Assembly: GCF_018812025.1 (NCBI RefSeq)
Contig: NC_063062.1
Location: forward strand, 38,142,228-38,206,227
Source of the DNA: Megalobrama amblycephala
Lineage: Eukaryota; Chordata; Actinopteri; Cypriniformes; Xenocyprididae
Length of the DNA: 64,000 nt
Reading direction: 5' to 3'
Shown here: piece after piece, positions 39,060 through 43,289 of the stretch
Position numbering within the stretch: the first letter of the stretch is position 1
Layout of the letters: the number at the start of each line of letters is the position of its first letter
Translations under genes and position numbers: made by a program
The notes under the pieces: generated by a model
The model's input: the letters and a program-made list of their open reading frames with translations, nothing else
Databases searched by the model: none
What the model was told of the DNA's origin: nothing

Positions 39060-39837
39060 AACAGTGTTCATCAGTCACCACAGAAGTCCATTTTTGACCT
39101 AGGAAAAAGTCTGAAATATTGTTTCTAAATGTTTGCTTTGGAGAAAGTGTGTATGCCAAATGATGTCAAATGATGTCAAATCAGTAACTAATCTGTTTAC
39201 AGGAATTTGATCTTTCAGTCTATTACACTTTGTTCTTAATTGAAATACAATTATTAATTTGCAACCTGTTCTACTCAACACTGATCATCTTCTCTTCTAT
39301 TTCCTCTTCACAGCATAGAGGAAGAAGGCTGGATTAGCAGTGCTGCAAACGTGTTCAGTGGATTGTTTACTCGATCTAAAGCCCAGGATGAACCTGTGAA
39401 AGCACAAGAAAAGCCATCAGTGGATGAAAGACCCTCAAAAGGTTCCTGCTATAATACTGTAATAAATGAATACTGTGTGTGTGAGATGGTAATTTTAGCA
39501 AGATGCTGCTGAAAAGCAATTCATTAATAGTAACACTGCAAAACCCACCGCTATTATAATTTCAAGCTGTTTATACCTGTATTGTACAGTACATATAAAC
39601 AGCTTCAGATAGCATTGCTTTAACTAATGTACAGTTTATTATTCTAGCTCTTGTGTATTAAAAAGGAACAGGCTTACAAATTAAATAATGCAGCATTAAT
39701 AAAAACACACACACATTGTGAGTAATGTTGAATGGTTATTGCTGATTTAGTGTTCATACAAGATATTTTGTTTTTTTACAGGTACGCCTGATCTCAGCTC
39801 AGAGATGGCTAAGCAGTATGAAGGGTCTGCAGTATAA
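967..39837 (+). CDS. Gene 1: NLRC3-like NLR, C-terminal LRR part (multi-exon, 5' end outside window)
   Basis: This is the span of a spliced gene: 24 LRR exons followed by two tail exons, all listed separately. Seen: each LRR exon is preceded by a pyrimidine-rich tract plus AG, followed by GT, and begins with the third base of a codon (phase 2 at both ends), so all join in one frame with no stop. The repeats are the ribonuclease-inhibitor type of fish NLR-C receptors, about two 28-residue repeats per exon. Known for the family: cytoplasmic innate-immune sensors in which the LRRs follow a FISNA-NACHT exon. Inferred: the NACHT exon lies left of base 1. One transcription unit is the simplest reading, because no other FISNA-NACHT exon or terminal exon occurs between 967 and 38243. 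Alternatives are several broken genes read as one, or alternative splicing that uses only some exons. No B30.2 exon follows. Confidence 0.75.
1288..1452 (+). CDS. Gene 1 LRR exon 2 (class C, short)
   Basis: 165 nt, starting LNNCELTEESCSVL. It is two codons shorter than its duplicate at 11481 because the segment before KILK is contracted (KKSTLKILK against KNPVCQLKILK). Acceptor TGTTCAG, donor GTGAGT. Confidence 0.8.
1861..2216. mobile_element. hAT-like MITE, 356 bp, with 8-bp target duplication
   Basis: The terminal inverted repeats are over 40 bp and start GGTCCCACTTTATATTAAG. They are flanked on both sides by TTTGTTTG (1853-1860 and 2217-2224), an 8-bp duplication as made by hAT transposases. 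The flank is low in complexity, so the duplication is suggestive rather than proof. Half-copies of the family lie at 13522 and 29393. Confidence 0.75.
2558..2731 (+). CDS. Gene 1 LRR exon 3 (class A)
   Basis: 174 nt, starting [18 protein letters not shown] and containing [18 protein letters not shown]. It is nearly identical to the class A exons at 4800, 8692, 12233, 61106 and 63005. Acceptor TCTGTAG, donor GTGAGT. Confidence 0.85.
2792..2940 (+). pseudogene. Truncated LRR exon (acceptor plus about 25 nt), class B relic
   Basis: A 5' fragment of the next exon with its acceptor: TTTGTCCAG followed by GTTGTTACAAAGTCCTGATG at 2907-2926, then purine-rich sequence with no donor. The surrounding 130 or so bases repeat as 2940-3072, so this is a local tandem duplication of intron end plus exon start that left an incomplete exon with a decoy acceptor. 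Confidence 0.7.
3048..3224 (+). CDS. Gene 1 LRR exon 4 (class B, 59 codons)
   Basis: 177 nt, starting LLQSPDAEKACKYLTEDL, with [20 protein letters not shown]. It is the longest LRR exon here, one codon above the usual 58. Acceptor TTGTCCAG, donor GTGAGT. Confidence 0.85.
3364..3534 (+). CDS. Gene 1 LRR exon 5 (class C)
   Basis: 171 nt, starting [18 protein letters not shown] and containing [19 protein letters not shown]. Closest in the window is the exon at 22999. Acceptor CATTTTAG, donor GTGAGT. Confidence 0.85.
3588..4713. mobile_element. TTAA-type inverted-repeat DNA element, non-coding
   Basis: The ends are inverted copies: left TAAAGGAGTCCTGAACTG, right TTATGACCCCTTTAA. They resemble the ends of the element at 8933-10597. 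The left TTAA is degraded to CTAA. The interior holds no transposase I can recognise; short open frames inside look incidental. Confidence 0.5.
4800..4973 (+). CDS. Gene 1 LRR exon 6 (class A)
   Basis: 174 nt, [18 protein letters not shown] as in exon 3. I count two base differences from exon 3, in the LLQDTKC segment. Acceptor TTTCTCTAG, donor GTGAGA. There is no in-frame ATG, so a start-based gene finder would miss it. Confidence 0.85.
5312..5399 (+). mobile_element. tRNA-derived SINE fragment nested in the Tc1 element
   Basis: It contains a polymerase III A-box-like tRNA head (GTAGCTCAGTGGTTAGAGCA) fused directly to the SINE tail (TCTGCCAAATGCATAAATG), so its middle is missing. ATGTCA appears on both sides (5307-5312 and 5394-5399), consistent with a short target duplication. 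It is not a functional tRNA gene: there is no anticodon arm or acceptor pairing. Confidence 0.7.
5416..5970 (+). pseudogene. Tc1/mariner transposase remnant
   Basis: The first segment (5416-5739) encodes a paired-type helix-turn-helix N terminus (ATGMSTRAVARELHVNFSTI). After a frame break the central region continues to about 5970, with readable pieces around GVMVWAGLSYGQRTEV in a shifted frame. Known for the family: an N-terminal DNA-binding domain plus a DDE catalytic domain. Here the second half of the DDE domain is deleted and there are frame shifts, so no active enzyme is expected. Confidence 0.75.
6359..6529 (+). CDS. Gene 1 LRR exon 7 (class B)
   Basis: 171 nt, starting [18 protein letters not shown] and containing [20 protein letters not shown]. 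Its intron end and start match the gene 2 exon at 61478. Acceptor ATCTGCAG, donor GTGAGT. Confidence 0.85.
6747..6911 (+). CDS. Gene 1 LRR exon 8 (class F)
   Basis: 165 nt, starting LNNNSITAEGCAALTSAF and containing LIELDLSGNKLGNSGMEK. Same class and length as the gene 2 exon at 62650. Acceptor CTCTTCAG; the donor GTGTGT is weaker than its neighbours. Confidence 0.8.
6982..8389. mobile_element. hAT-like DNA element, non-coding, about 1.4 kb
   Basis: The left end is CAGTGGTTCCCAAACTGG and the right end the inverted TTTGGGAACCACG. Flanks AATTAGAT (6974-6981) and AATTTGAT (8390-8397) match at 7 of 8 bases, as expected for an aged 8-bp hAT duplication. The interior (from about 7499, GGGATGCACCGATACCGATA) looks like part of a second repeat inserted inside. 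No transposase frame seen. Confidence 0.65.
8692..8865 (+). CDS. Gene 1 LRR exon 9 (class A, variant end)
   Basis: 174 nt, starting [18 protein letters not shown]. The last 11 residues differ from the other class A exons (DERYTLKTIR). Acceptor TCTCTAG; donor GTGATA is non-consensus after GT. Confidence 0.8.
8933..10597. mobile_element. TTAA-flanked inverted-repeat element, about 1.7 kb
   Basis: TTAA at 8929-8932 and 10598-10601 flanks ends AGGGGTCATGAA and (inverted) TTCATCACCCCT. TTAA duplication is typical of piggyBac and a few other superfamilies. No transposase is visible, so it is probably non-autonomous. Confidence 0.6.
9834..10322. mobile_element. MITE nested in the TTAA element
   Basis: The terminal inverted repeats are TGGTGCGTTCAAGTC and GACTTGAACGCACCA-like, with TAT on each side, consistent with a 3-bp target duplication (PIF/Harbinger style). 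About 490 bp, non-coding. Confidence 0.55.
10602..11157. other. Intron sequence, nothing recognised
   Basis: AT-rich intron of gene 1 with no exon-like frame and no clear inverted or direct repeat. Confidence 0.5.
11158..11331 (+). CDS. Gene 1 LRR exon 10 (class B')
   Basis: 174 nt, FLKSPAAQEACDYLTKVL. Duplicate of exon 1 with its downstream intron. Acceptor TCTGTAG; donor GTGCGT. Confidence 0.8.
11481..11651 (+). CDS. Gene 1 LRR exon 11 (class C)
   Basis: 171 nt, LNNCELTEKSCSVLATVL with LKELNLNNSRLLDSGVKQ. Full-length counterpart of the shortened exon 2. Acceptor TGTTCAG, donor GTGAGT. Confidence 0.85.
11652..12232. other. Intron, nothing recognised
   Basis: AT-rich, with short open frames but no LRR-like or transposon-like sequence. 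Confidence 0.5.
12233..12406 (+). CDS. Gene 1 LRR exon 12 (class A)
   Basis: 174 nt, [18 protein letters not shown]. First exon of the left copy of the recent segmental duplication. Acceptor TTTTCTAG, donor GTGAGA. Confidence 0.85.
12407..12752. other. Intron shared by both duplication copies
   Basis: No feature of its own. It is almost identical to 26745-27090, which marks the duplication as recent. Confidence 0.6.
12753..12926 (+). CDS. Gene 1 LRR exon 13 (class B)
   Basis: 174 nt, FLSSAAEEACKYLTEDLH with [18 protein letters not shown]. It differs from exon 17 in only a couple of bases (SS against SH near the start). Acceptor TTCTGCAG, donor GTGAGT. Confidence 0.9.
13380..13520. repeat. 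Fish interspersed repeat fragment
   Basis: A stretch around TAGCGCTTTTCACAATACA followed by AAAGCAGCTTCACAGTGA, a motif series recalled as a common cyprinid dispersed repeat. Present in the duplicate at about 29250-29390. Family assignment is from memory and not certain. Confidence 0.45.
13522..13735. mobile_element. Half copy of the GGTCCCACT hAT-like MITE
   Basis: Left terminal repeat GGTCCCACTTTATATTAAG followed by the interior in the opposite orientation to the 1861 copy. The other terminal repeat is missing. The same broken copy exists at 29393, so it broke before the segmental duplication. Confidence 0.7.
13889..14306 (-). repeat. 3' LTR of the gag-only element (minus orientation)
   Basis: 418 bp. 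It differs from the other LTR by one 7-bp indel (a TGATTAG repeat) and about two substitutions (GCTAAGC/GCAAAGC, GGTGAGTGG/GGCGAGTGG). Confidence 0.9.
14219..16291 (-). CDS. Gag-like protein of the LTR retrotransposon
   Basis: A 690-codon open frame on the minus strand running from one LTR into the other. The likely true start is the ATG at 16156 (MDPATHLVSLCQGN), the first one inside the interior. Residues after it (VHIQKFLDIAHFSDLPDC) resemble the folded N-terminal part of fish Ty3/gypsy-type Gag proteins. The middle and C terminus are low-complexity tandem repeats: SADRPEQRHV units, SSSVSTHS units, EQPEQPAVVP units and PPDPPWPPEP units. I see no CCHC zinc knuckle and no pol motifs. The frame is uninterrupted despite its length, consistent with a recent insertion. 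The plus strand also has open frames across the repeats, but these are composition shadows. Gag assignment is moderately sure; function is inferred from context. Confidence 0.7.
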   Translation of the reverse strand: MTMPVRPRSTFNKALHVDLTLSPAFVTEDLATSRSSSFVGRPSPSMDPATHLVSLCQGNCTLEVHIQKFLDIAHFSDLPDCALIDFFAYGLNEPLKGYLIANGPRGTFMEFLDFALLTVGSRFTVGVAGKCDTVVNHVMAAASASENTHKMAGTTTSHHVFTDLPEPSHVFADRPEQRHASADRPEQRHVSADRPEQRHVSADRPESRHVSRSVRQRRGLLSSVNDPPLISARAAGIPKHTPAASLSSQPAASHSSPPAASHSSSSVSTHSSSSVSTHSSSSVSTHSSPSPPVATHSNSLDAKDEMAVSPVPTGKMAAPSVSGIEGVVPAIESAPEPAPASESALASEPAPEPNPASESAPAQPALLVCPVLAQRAVLTFYVLAVMRALRNSSPIDFGAVCQPEQPAVVPEQPEQPAVVPEQPEQPAVVPEQAEQLAVVSEQPEQPQPEPAAITELSALLDMATEHPWPALPPPPALPLPPPKRFALLAPPRPSVHEPTKDPAEIPKNFLGGCSIPKGGELVGGDHARPPLVCNLLWSLMDSDPPWTSLDSVPQWLPKPPDPPWPPLAPDPPWPPEPPDPPWPPEPPDPPWPPEPPDLPWPPEPPDPPWPPEPPDLPWLPEAPGPALGTPFLSACRSPMHPPSLPSCSFYAARMRLPGGGRYVMITVCSCQFPDYISHHPLCHSPAHTSH
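14430..14640. repeat. 30-bp minisatellite in gag (PPDPPWPPEP repeats)
   Basis: About seven copies of a 30-bp unit containing GGCCACGGCGGGTCAGG. It encodes the proline/tryptophan repeat on the minus strand. Confidence 0.85.
14940..15090. repeat. 36-bp minisatellite in gag (EQPEQPAVVP repeats)
   Basis: About four copies of a unit containing TGCTCTGGGACGACAGCGGG. It encodes the glutamate/glutamine/proline repeat on the minus strand. Confidence 0.8.
15660..15800. repeat. 30-bp minisatellite in gag (SADRPEQRHV repeats)
   Basis: Four to five copies of a 30-bp unit containing GACGTTGCTCTGGGCGATCA. Confidence 0.85.
16211..16635 (-). repeat. 5' LTR of the gag-only element (minus orientation)
   Basis: 425 bp. 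On the minus strand it starts TGTCATGATCACCG and ends CGTTACA. Confidence 0.9.
16641..17151. other. Intron sequence shared with the right duplication copy
   Basis: Matches 29762-30238. The left copy has an extra short ATTACAATT repeat near 17035-17085. No gene. Confidence 0.6.
17152..17325 (+). CDS. Gene 1 LRR exon 14 (class D)
   Basis: 174 nt, read in the frame starting LCGCRITENQCYTL, with LRELDLSGNQIKHTGAKN. Acceptor TGTCTTCAG, donor GTGAGG. A different frame over the same bases is open from 17104 and is not the coding one. Confidence 0.85.
17750..17818. repeat. End fragment of the CAGTGGTTCCCAA hAT family
   Basis: GGGGGTACTCCACTCTAAA and then GGGAACCACTG match the right end of the element at 6982-8389. 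The rest is absent. Confidence 0.6.
17823..18610. repeat. Cyprinid-type repeat in two related pieces, split by a solo LTR
   Basis: Two diverged copies of one repeat (shared CTGCATAACCTTATTC and CCTACCCAATACCTAA) sit at 17823-17990 and 18340-18600. Non-coding. Confidence 0.55.
17998..18268 (-). mobile_element. Solo LTR, 271 bp
   Basis: Starts TGTCACAGTG, ends CTGTGACA, and is flanked by AGTAT on both sides (17993-17997, 18269-18273). TG...CA ends plus a 5-bp duplication mark an LTR left after recombination between the two LTRs of an element. The orientation (minus) is guessed from similarity of its right part (GATGATGGGAGATG) to the LTRs at 13889 and 16211. Confidence 0.8.
18800..18915 (+). 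pseudogene. Transposase N-terminal fragment (Tc1/mariner)
   Basis: Encodes HCSPLCAKFHEKIVVLLKN and SECKIAKNLL, the helix-turn-helix start of a fish Tc1-type transposase. It breaks off into unrelated sequence after about 18915. Confidence 0.55.
19249..19448. mobile_element. Foldback MITE, about 200 bp
   Basis: The arms GTCCAAACTCAGTCCTGGAG and CCTCCAGGAGCAGGATTGGA pair as imperfect inverted repeats over about 50 bp on either side of a short centre. Confidence 0.7.
19484..19740 (+). pseudogene. Transposase central fragment (Tc1/mariner DDE region)
   Basis: Codon-level similarity to the segment between the first two catalytic acidic residues of fish Tc1-type transposases. The frame starts as WSDEF and then is disrupted. 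Recognised from general family pattern; no intact frame. Confidence 0.5.
19731..22452. mobile_element. Inserted inverted-repeat element (long form) with further nested repeats
   Basis: The ends TTGCCCAAAGC and GCTTTGGGCA are inverted. It splits the Tc1 transposase at 19730/22455. Its left arm matches 61745-62110, a short form of the same family. Inside lie a foldback repeat from about 20118 (GCTGTGTTCATAAAACATC) and an LTR-like segment from 20512. Confidence 0.5.
20512..21782 (-). mobile_element. Possible LTR (minus orientation)
   Basis: On the minus strand the end reads CCGCTACA, with AATAAATAAAG about 70 bases before it as a polyadenylation signal. TG...CA ends with GCTC on both sides give one candidate span. 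A 4-bp match can be chance and the far boundary is uncertain. Confidence 0.35.
22455..22740 (+). pseudogene. Transposase C-terminal fragment (Tc1/mariner)
   Basis: Fragments such as KENQRTTTMDC and LKSVFKRKDDVTWW, in alternating frames, match the tail of a Tc1-type transposase. Stops and frame shifts throughout. Confidence 0.6.
22999..23169 (+). CDS. Gene 1 LRR exon 15 (class C)
   Basis: 171 nt, [18 protein letters not shown] with [18 protein letters not shown]. Nearly the same as exon 5, 19.6 kb upstream. Acceptor CATTTTAG, donor GTGAGT. Confidence 0.85.
23221..23278. repeat. (TA)n microsatellite
   Basis: About 27 TA units. Confidence 0.95.
23842..25674. mobile_element. Third layer: long-palindrome element
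   Basis: Starts GGTAACACTTAATAATAACT and ends with its inverted counterpart (TTATAAAGTGTTACC). The arms are about 400 bp each (to about 24275 and from about 25284), around a small centre that took in a solo LTR. Confidence 0.75.
24464..25283 (-). mobile_element. Fourth layer: solo LTR, 820 bp
   Basis: TGTCAGGGATCTG...GGGCAGACA, flanked by CTAGG at 24459-24463 and 25284-25288. TG...CA with a 5-bp duplication. No internal region remains. Open frames inside are not coding. Orientation is a guess from the TTTATTGA run near the left end on the plus strand. Confidence 0.85.
26105..26535. other. Intron and repeat remnants
   Basis: Includes TTTAAAGGGGTGGTTCAG at 26112-26129, an end-like motif common in cyprinid repeats with no partner found, and the right arm of the outermost nest layer. 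Confidence 0.4.
26571..26744 (+). CDS. Gene 1 LRR exon 16 (class A, variant)
   Basis: 174 nt, LSGCCITEEGYKSLASAL. First exon of the right duplication copy. Acceptor TTCTGTAG, donor GTGAGA. Confidence 0.85.
27091..27264 (+). CDS. Gene 1 LRR exon 17 (class B)
   Basis: 174 nt, FLSHAAEEACKYLTEDLH with [18 protein letters not shown]. Acceptor TTCTGCAG, donor GTGAGT. Confidence 0.9.
27661..29193. mobile_element. 1.53 kb inverted-repeat element with GGTGATTTGTGCC-type subterminal motifs
   Basis: Absent from the sister copy (about 13320), so it is a real insertion. Left end GGGGTGAGTTGTGCC; right end, inverted, GGGGTGATTTGTGCC after a GGGGAGAGT spacer. The motif recurs inside in both directions (27850-27905 and 28775-28825). 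No transposase frame. The superfamily is not assigned. Confidence 0.7.
29393..29608. mobile_element. Half copy of the GGTCCCACT hAT-like MITE (duplicate)
   Basis: Same break as at 13522. Has a short extra GGGTAGGGGTAAGGTGTAAG stretch near 29555. Confidence 0.65.
30239..30412 (+). CDS. Gene 1 LRR exon 18 (class D)
   Basis: 174 nt, frame LCGCRITENQCYTL. I see one base difference from exon 14 (AAAGCACAT for AAAGAACAT). Acceptor TGTCTTCAG, donor GTGAGG. Confidence 0.85.
30667..31152. mobile_element. MITE, about 490 bp
   Basis: The ends GCAGGGACGTGCACAGG and CTGTGCACATCCCTGC are inverted copies, and both arms have GGTTGCTC/GAGCAACT further in. It starts where the segmental duplication stops. Confidence 0.7.
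31153..32430. other. Intron with repeat fragments
   Basis: Includes a stretch near 31330-31440 (GATGAAGGGTTGAACCTG, recalled as a fish repeat tail) and an end fragment of the Tc1/mariner family of 18718 at 32195-32270. No exon. Confidence 0.4.
32436..32464 (+). pseudogene. Possible LRR exon relic (class E start)
   Basis: GTTTACAG followed by AGAGGATGTGACTTTACAGA resembles the start of exon 19 (RGCDMTDKG) 60 bp downstream but stops at once (RGCDFTE then stop). Confidence 0.4.
32515..32688 (+). CDS. Gene 1 LRR exon 19 (class E)
   Basis: 174 nt, LRGCDMTDKGCSAVTSAL with LRELDLSENKLGDSGFKD. Acceptor TAATGTAG, donor GTTAGT after CTACA, a donor type shared only by class E exons. Confidence 0.85.
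32890..33210 (+). mobile_element. LTR-type fragment, 5'-truncated
   Basis: Ends GCGTCCTTACA, with AATAAA (about 33166) some 45 bases before the end, the usual layout of a retrotransposon LTR 3' part. The parallel intron after exon 20 lacks it (its AATCTGCAACAG-like junction is at 34127), confirming an insertion. The open frame across it is not a gene. Confidence 0.6.
33708..33881 (+). CDS. Gene 1 LRR exon 20 (class E)
   Basis: 174 nt, LCKCSIKEKQCVSLTSAL with LRELNLSGNEPGDSGFKD. Its second half and donor match exon 19, its first half matches exon 21: a mosaic. Acceptor TTTTCAG, donor GTTAGT. Confidence 0.85.
34584..34757 (+). CDS. Gene 1 LRR exon 21 (class E)
   Basis: 174 nt, LCKCNIKEKQCVLLTSAL with [18 protein letters not shown]. 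Its second half (LLKDSCCKLERLR) is of class D type. Acceptor TTTTTCAG, donor GTCAGT. Confidence 0.85.
34847..35020 (+). CDS. Gene 1 LRR exon 22 (class E)
   Basis: 174 nt, LRSCDITAEDCAAVTSAL with LRELDLSGNELGDSGVDN. Only an 89-bp intron separates it from exon 21. Acceptor CATTGCAG, donor GTTAGT. Confidence 0.85.
35021..37240. other. Intron, 2.2 kb, little recognised
   Basis: AT-rich. A (TA)n run at about 35083-35098. The segment at about 35480-35760 (GGAAACACATTTACCATT) has the look of a dispersed fish repeat. No exon found. Confidence 0.45.
37241..37414 (+). CDS. Gene 1 LRR exon 23 (class D)
   Basis: 174 nt, LCGCSITEKQCLKLTQHL with LREVNLSGNEIENKGVEI. Acceptor GTCCGCAG, donor GTCAGT. Confidence 0.85.
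38082..38243 (+). CDS. Gene 1 LRR exon 24 (last, short)
   Basis: 162 nt, LKGCGITDVSTLTQSLTN with LKELDLSKNNIVSSKQKL, ending DSSCKLR. The second repeat is shortened by four residues. Acceptor after a CT run, donor GTGAGG. Confidence 0.8.
38244..39313. other. Intron with (GT)n microsatellite
   Basis: Non-coding. A (GT)n run at 39013-39056. Otherwise AT-rich. Confidence 0.5.
39013..39056. repeat. (GT)n microsatellite
   Basis: About 21 GT units. Confidence 0.95.
39314..39441 (+). CDS. Gene 1 tail exon 25
   Basis: 128 nt, joined in phase to exon 24. It reads SIEEEGWISSAANVFSGLF and then a charged, proline-containing tail (RSKAQDEPVKAQEK). It is not an LRR and not B30.2. Acceptor TTCACAG, donor GTTCCT (weak). 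If the intron is retained the frame stays open for about 25 codons past the donor, then stops, giving an alternative C terminus. Confidence 0.6.
39782..39837 (+). CDS. Gene 1 terminal exon 26 with stop codon
   Basis: Continues the phase of exon 25 as TPDLSSEMAKQYEGSAV, then TAA at 39835-39837. Acceptor TTTTTTTACAG. Confidence 0.6.
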
Positions 39838-39922
39838 GACCTTCATCATAATGATGTTGGGATTAAACTCATCCATAATGAAGAAGTTAAAACATTGCTA
39901 ATTGTAATTGTCAAATTTAGCA

Positions 39923-39928
39923 ATTAAA
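39923..39928 (+). terminator. Possible polyadenylation signal of gene 1
   Basis: ATTAAA, 86 bases after the stop. It is the only near-consensus hexamer in the first 150 bases. Confidence 0.35.
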
Positions 39929-39937
39929 TATATTCAG

Positions 39938-40112
39938 GGGTGGACTGGGGCAAAAAAAGTGGCCTTCGGCTTTCTGGCAGGAATCGGCCCATCACACCCG
40001 GTCCACAACACACCTCACCATAAAACCCATTAGCTCGTTATGCACAGAGAAATTTTTTAGACCACTTAGTAAAATAAAAATATAAATGCTGTTTATACAA
40101 AAATATAAATGC

Positions 40113-40146
<34 letters not shown>

Positions 40147-42340
40147 ATCAAAATGCTTAACATTAATGAATGACATACTTTACGTTATAATTTGTCTTTC
40201 CTGGTGCACATGACAAATAGTAAATAATTTTGAAAAGATTTCAAACTGTTTTCCATACAGGGAAGTTTAATATCATTAAACTTCAATACCTACCATTATA
40301 TCAGTCCATATATAACAATTCTCTGCTATGGTCTATAAGACTTTGAATGTAGTGCAGAATGTGGACTGTTTTATGATGCCTTTCTAGTGGTTATAGTATT
40401 TGTCCTTTCAGGAGCTTGACAACTGACATTTTATGGAATAGAGGTCCATTTGTAGAAAAGAGTGTAACAATTCTTATGTGTATGAAAAGTACATCACATT
40501 AGAATGATTTCTGAAGGATCATGTGACTGAGGACTGGAGTAATAATGTTGAAAACTCAGCTTTGATCAGAGGAATAAATGACAGTTTACAATAAATTCAC
40601 ATAGAAAACAGCTATTTGAAATTGTATGAATATTTTCTGTATATTTGATCAAATAAATTCAGCATTCCTCTTTCAAAAACATTAAAGAAGTCTTCATTAT
40701 TTCAAACGTTTGATCGCCAGTGTGTAAAATAATGTGAACTAATTAGCAAATTATATTTTAGACACTTTCCTAATAGGGACATACAGTAGGTTACTTGAAT
40801 ATGAAAGTTGCCAGTTTTCCCATGTAAAACTGATATCATGTGATATAAGCAATGATTTTGGTATTGTCACCAGCCAAACACTTTAGCCAAACCAGTGAGG
40901 GCTGTAAGCTCTGTGTGTGATTGCTTTTCCTGCTGTGATCCATTATTCCACTCTATATTCCACTATATTTCCTGATCATCACCACTGCTGAGACTTTCCC
41001 AGCTGCAATGAGTAATGGATTGTAATTATTAGAATTAATTACAATTATTATACAGGAATCACTTATTATGCAGGTGAATTAGATACCTTATTTAATCTAC
41101 CAACATATGATTTGTTCATAAGACCAGGAGGCCAGAGGTCAGAATAATAATTAAATAGTATACAGTATAATAAGCCAATTATACTCACATTCAACAGCTA
41201 ATGTAAATATTTACTCATATTAAAAAAATGCTGGTAAGTTGTTTCATTTGCACTCTTCCATTTATTTGAATTTTGAACCAAACATTGTGAATTCTGTAAG
41301 GTCACATTCAGAAACCTTAAACACAAAAATAAGATTAAAAAATTAGGCTATTAGTAGACATAGGATTACGGAAGGGTATGGGAGCTTGTTTCCACCACTA
41401 AATAAAAAATTAAAAAGGTAATTGCAATTTTTATCTTGCAATTCTGAGAAAAAAAAAGTCAGTCTTTATTCCTCATAATTTTTTATTATAACTTGAAATT
41501 GCGAGTTTATATCACAATTCTGAGAAAAGAAGTGAGAGAGGCTATAAACTGGCTATTCTGACATTTTTCTCACAATTGCTTATATCACAATTCTGACTTT
41601 ATACAACACAGATCTGACTTTATAACGCATAATTCTGAGTTTATAACTCGCAATTGAGTTTTAGGGCCCCAGACTAAATGGTGGCATTTTGCAACCTTTT
41701 TTGCAAAATGCCGGTGCTACAATTTTTTAGAGGATGCACGGTTGCAACCACCACATTGCACAACTGATAAGAGCTGCCATTTCTGTTTCATATGAGAAAC
41801 ATCAAACGGCAAACGAAAGTGAAACGAAACAGCGCTACTCGTTTGAGCTTTGCACATTGCACCATTTATCAGCTCTGAGCACATCGATTTCGTTCACGTG
41901 ACACTGCTTAATTCACCGTAAAATTAATAACATCACTGTGAGATCTAGTGGGAAGCATTCAAATTCAGCACTTCTCTGCTTTAGACCACAGATATCAGAT
42001 CAAATAGCACTGTTGTGGAAACCAGGAGAAACATTGTGCCATAAATAAACAAGTTAAGACTCTCCAGTCCACAAATCACCATGGATTTAATGTAGTAGCC
42101 TGGTATTTTGGCAGAAATAGTCAAATGCTTTTACATTATCCATTTCAGGGTTCATGTAAACTTTTGAGAGTGAAATTTTGAGCACTTATCAAGCCAGGAC
42201 TTTTTAAAGTGCTTCACAATTTTTCCTGCACTTCAAAGCTCTAAATGTTATCCAATTTTAATGTTGTTTTCAATGTGATGATTTGTAAAACTAAAAGTTT
42301 GAAGAAGGAAAACTAACACAAACAGGGAAATAACATAACC
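39938..42340. repeat. Intergenic region of dispersed fish repeats
   Basis: GGGGTGGACTGGGGC at 39938 starts a repeat end. 40440-40730 (GATTTCTGAAGGATCATGTG) is recalled as a very common fish dispersed repeat. 41395-41660 is a loose short-period array of CAATTCTGA/TTTATA units. Near 41685-41730 is a small foldback around GGCATTTTGCAA. No gene found. Confidence 0.4.
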
Positions 42341-42351
42341 CACACTGTAAA

Positions 42352-43073
42352 AACAATCCCAGTAAAATTTACGGTAAAAAACCGTCAGCTGTGGTTGCCA
42401 GAACTTTACCGTAAAAAATACAGTAGCAACGTAAAAAAAAAATCTGTTAAATTTACGGTAAAATAATGTATTTCATTAACTGATATAATGTTAATTTACC
42501 AACCTAATGAAGTACTAATATCTGTTTTGTACCTTTATAATACACTGACAGTCACCAAACACAGTGGTGATAAGAGTCACATGATGAATCAAAGTTCATC
42601 ACAAGCAGATTTTCCACAAGCTGAGAAGGACAACACTAACGTATAGAAGGTGCACACAGTGTCATTCACACACACACTAAACACCATCATGGTAACATGC
42701 ATGAAATTTTAAAAATGCAATAAACATTAATTTAACAACATTAGATGTAACATAAAACCCTAATGTACATAACTGATTAGAAAAAAAGGAGAAAAACTAA
42801 GAAGAAACAGAGTTATTTCAACGAAAATATATCAAATGTGAAGTGTCACGCAGGGAATTGTGGGAATGAATTTTACAATGAATTGTTATTTTTCACTTAA
42901 AACTGTGAATTTAACGGTATTTTACCGTAAAATTACATTAAATGTACCGTTAGATCTATTACAGTTATTCACCGTATATAGTACGGAAACTTTCTGTAAA
43001 CCAATTAACAGTTTTTCACCGCATCATTTTTACAGTCTTTTACTGTTAAAATCACGGTCATTTTTTACAGTGT
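42352..43073. mobile_element. CACTG-ended MITE (CACTA/EnSpm-like), about 720 bp
   Basis: The ends CACTGTAAAAA and TTTTTTACAGTG are inverted. Both arms are rich in ACGGTAAAA and TTTACCGT units. No transposase. Superfamily suggested by the CACTG end only. Confidence 0.6.
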
Positions 43074-43289
43074 ATCATTTTTGTAGTTTTTAGTAGTGAA
43101 CATTTACCAAAAAGTATTAAAGAAATGCTCTACTTTCCTTTATGAAGTACAGTTAAGATTTGTAGACCAAAGATTTCAATCAAAGAAAATTTTACTTCAA
43201 GAGCAGAAGCACATTTGAATGTGCTGGATCTGACGATGAATACTGTGACTTCATTTGTTTTCTGTATGACTGAGTTAAGAATATAACCT

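Noticed and set aside
38944..39156. Minus-strand frame with a His-Thr repeat
   Set aside because: It is the translated (GT)n microsatellite.
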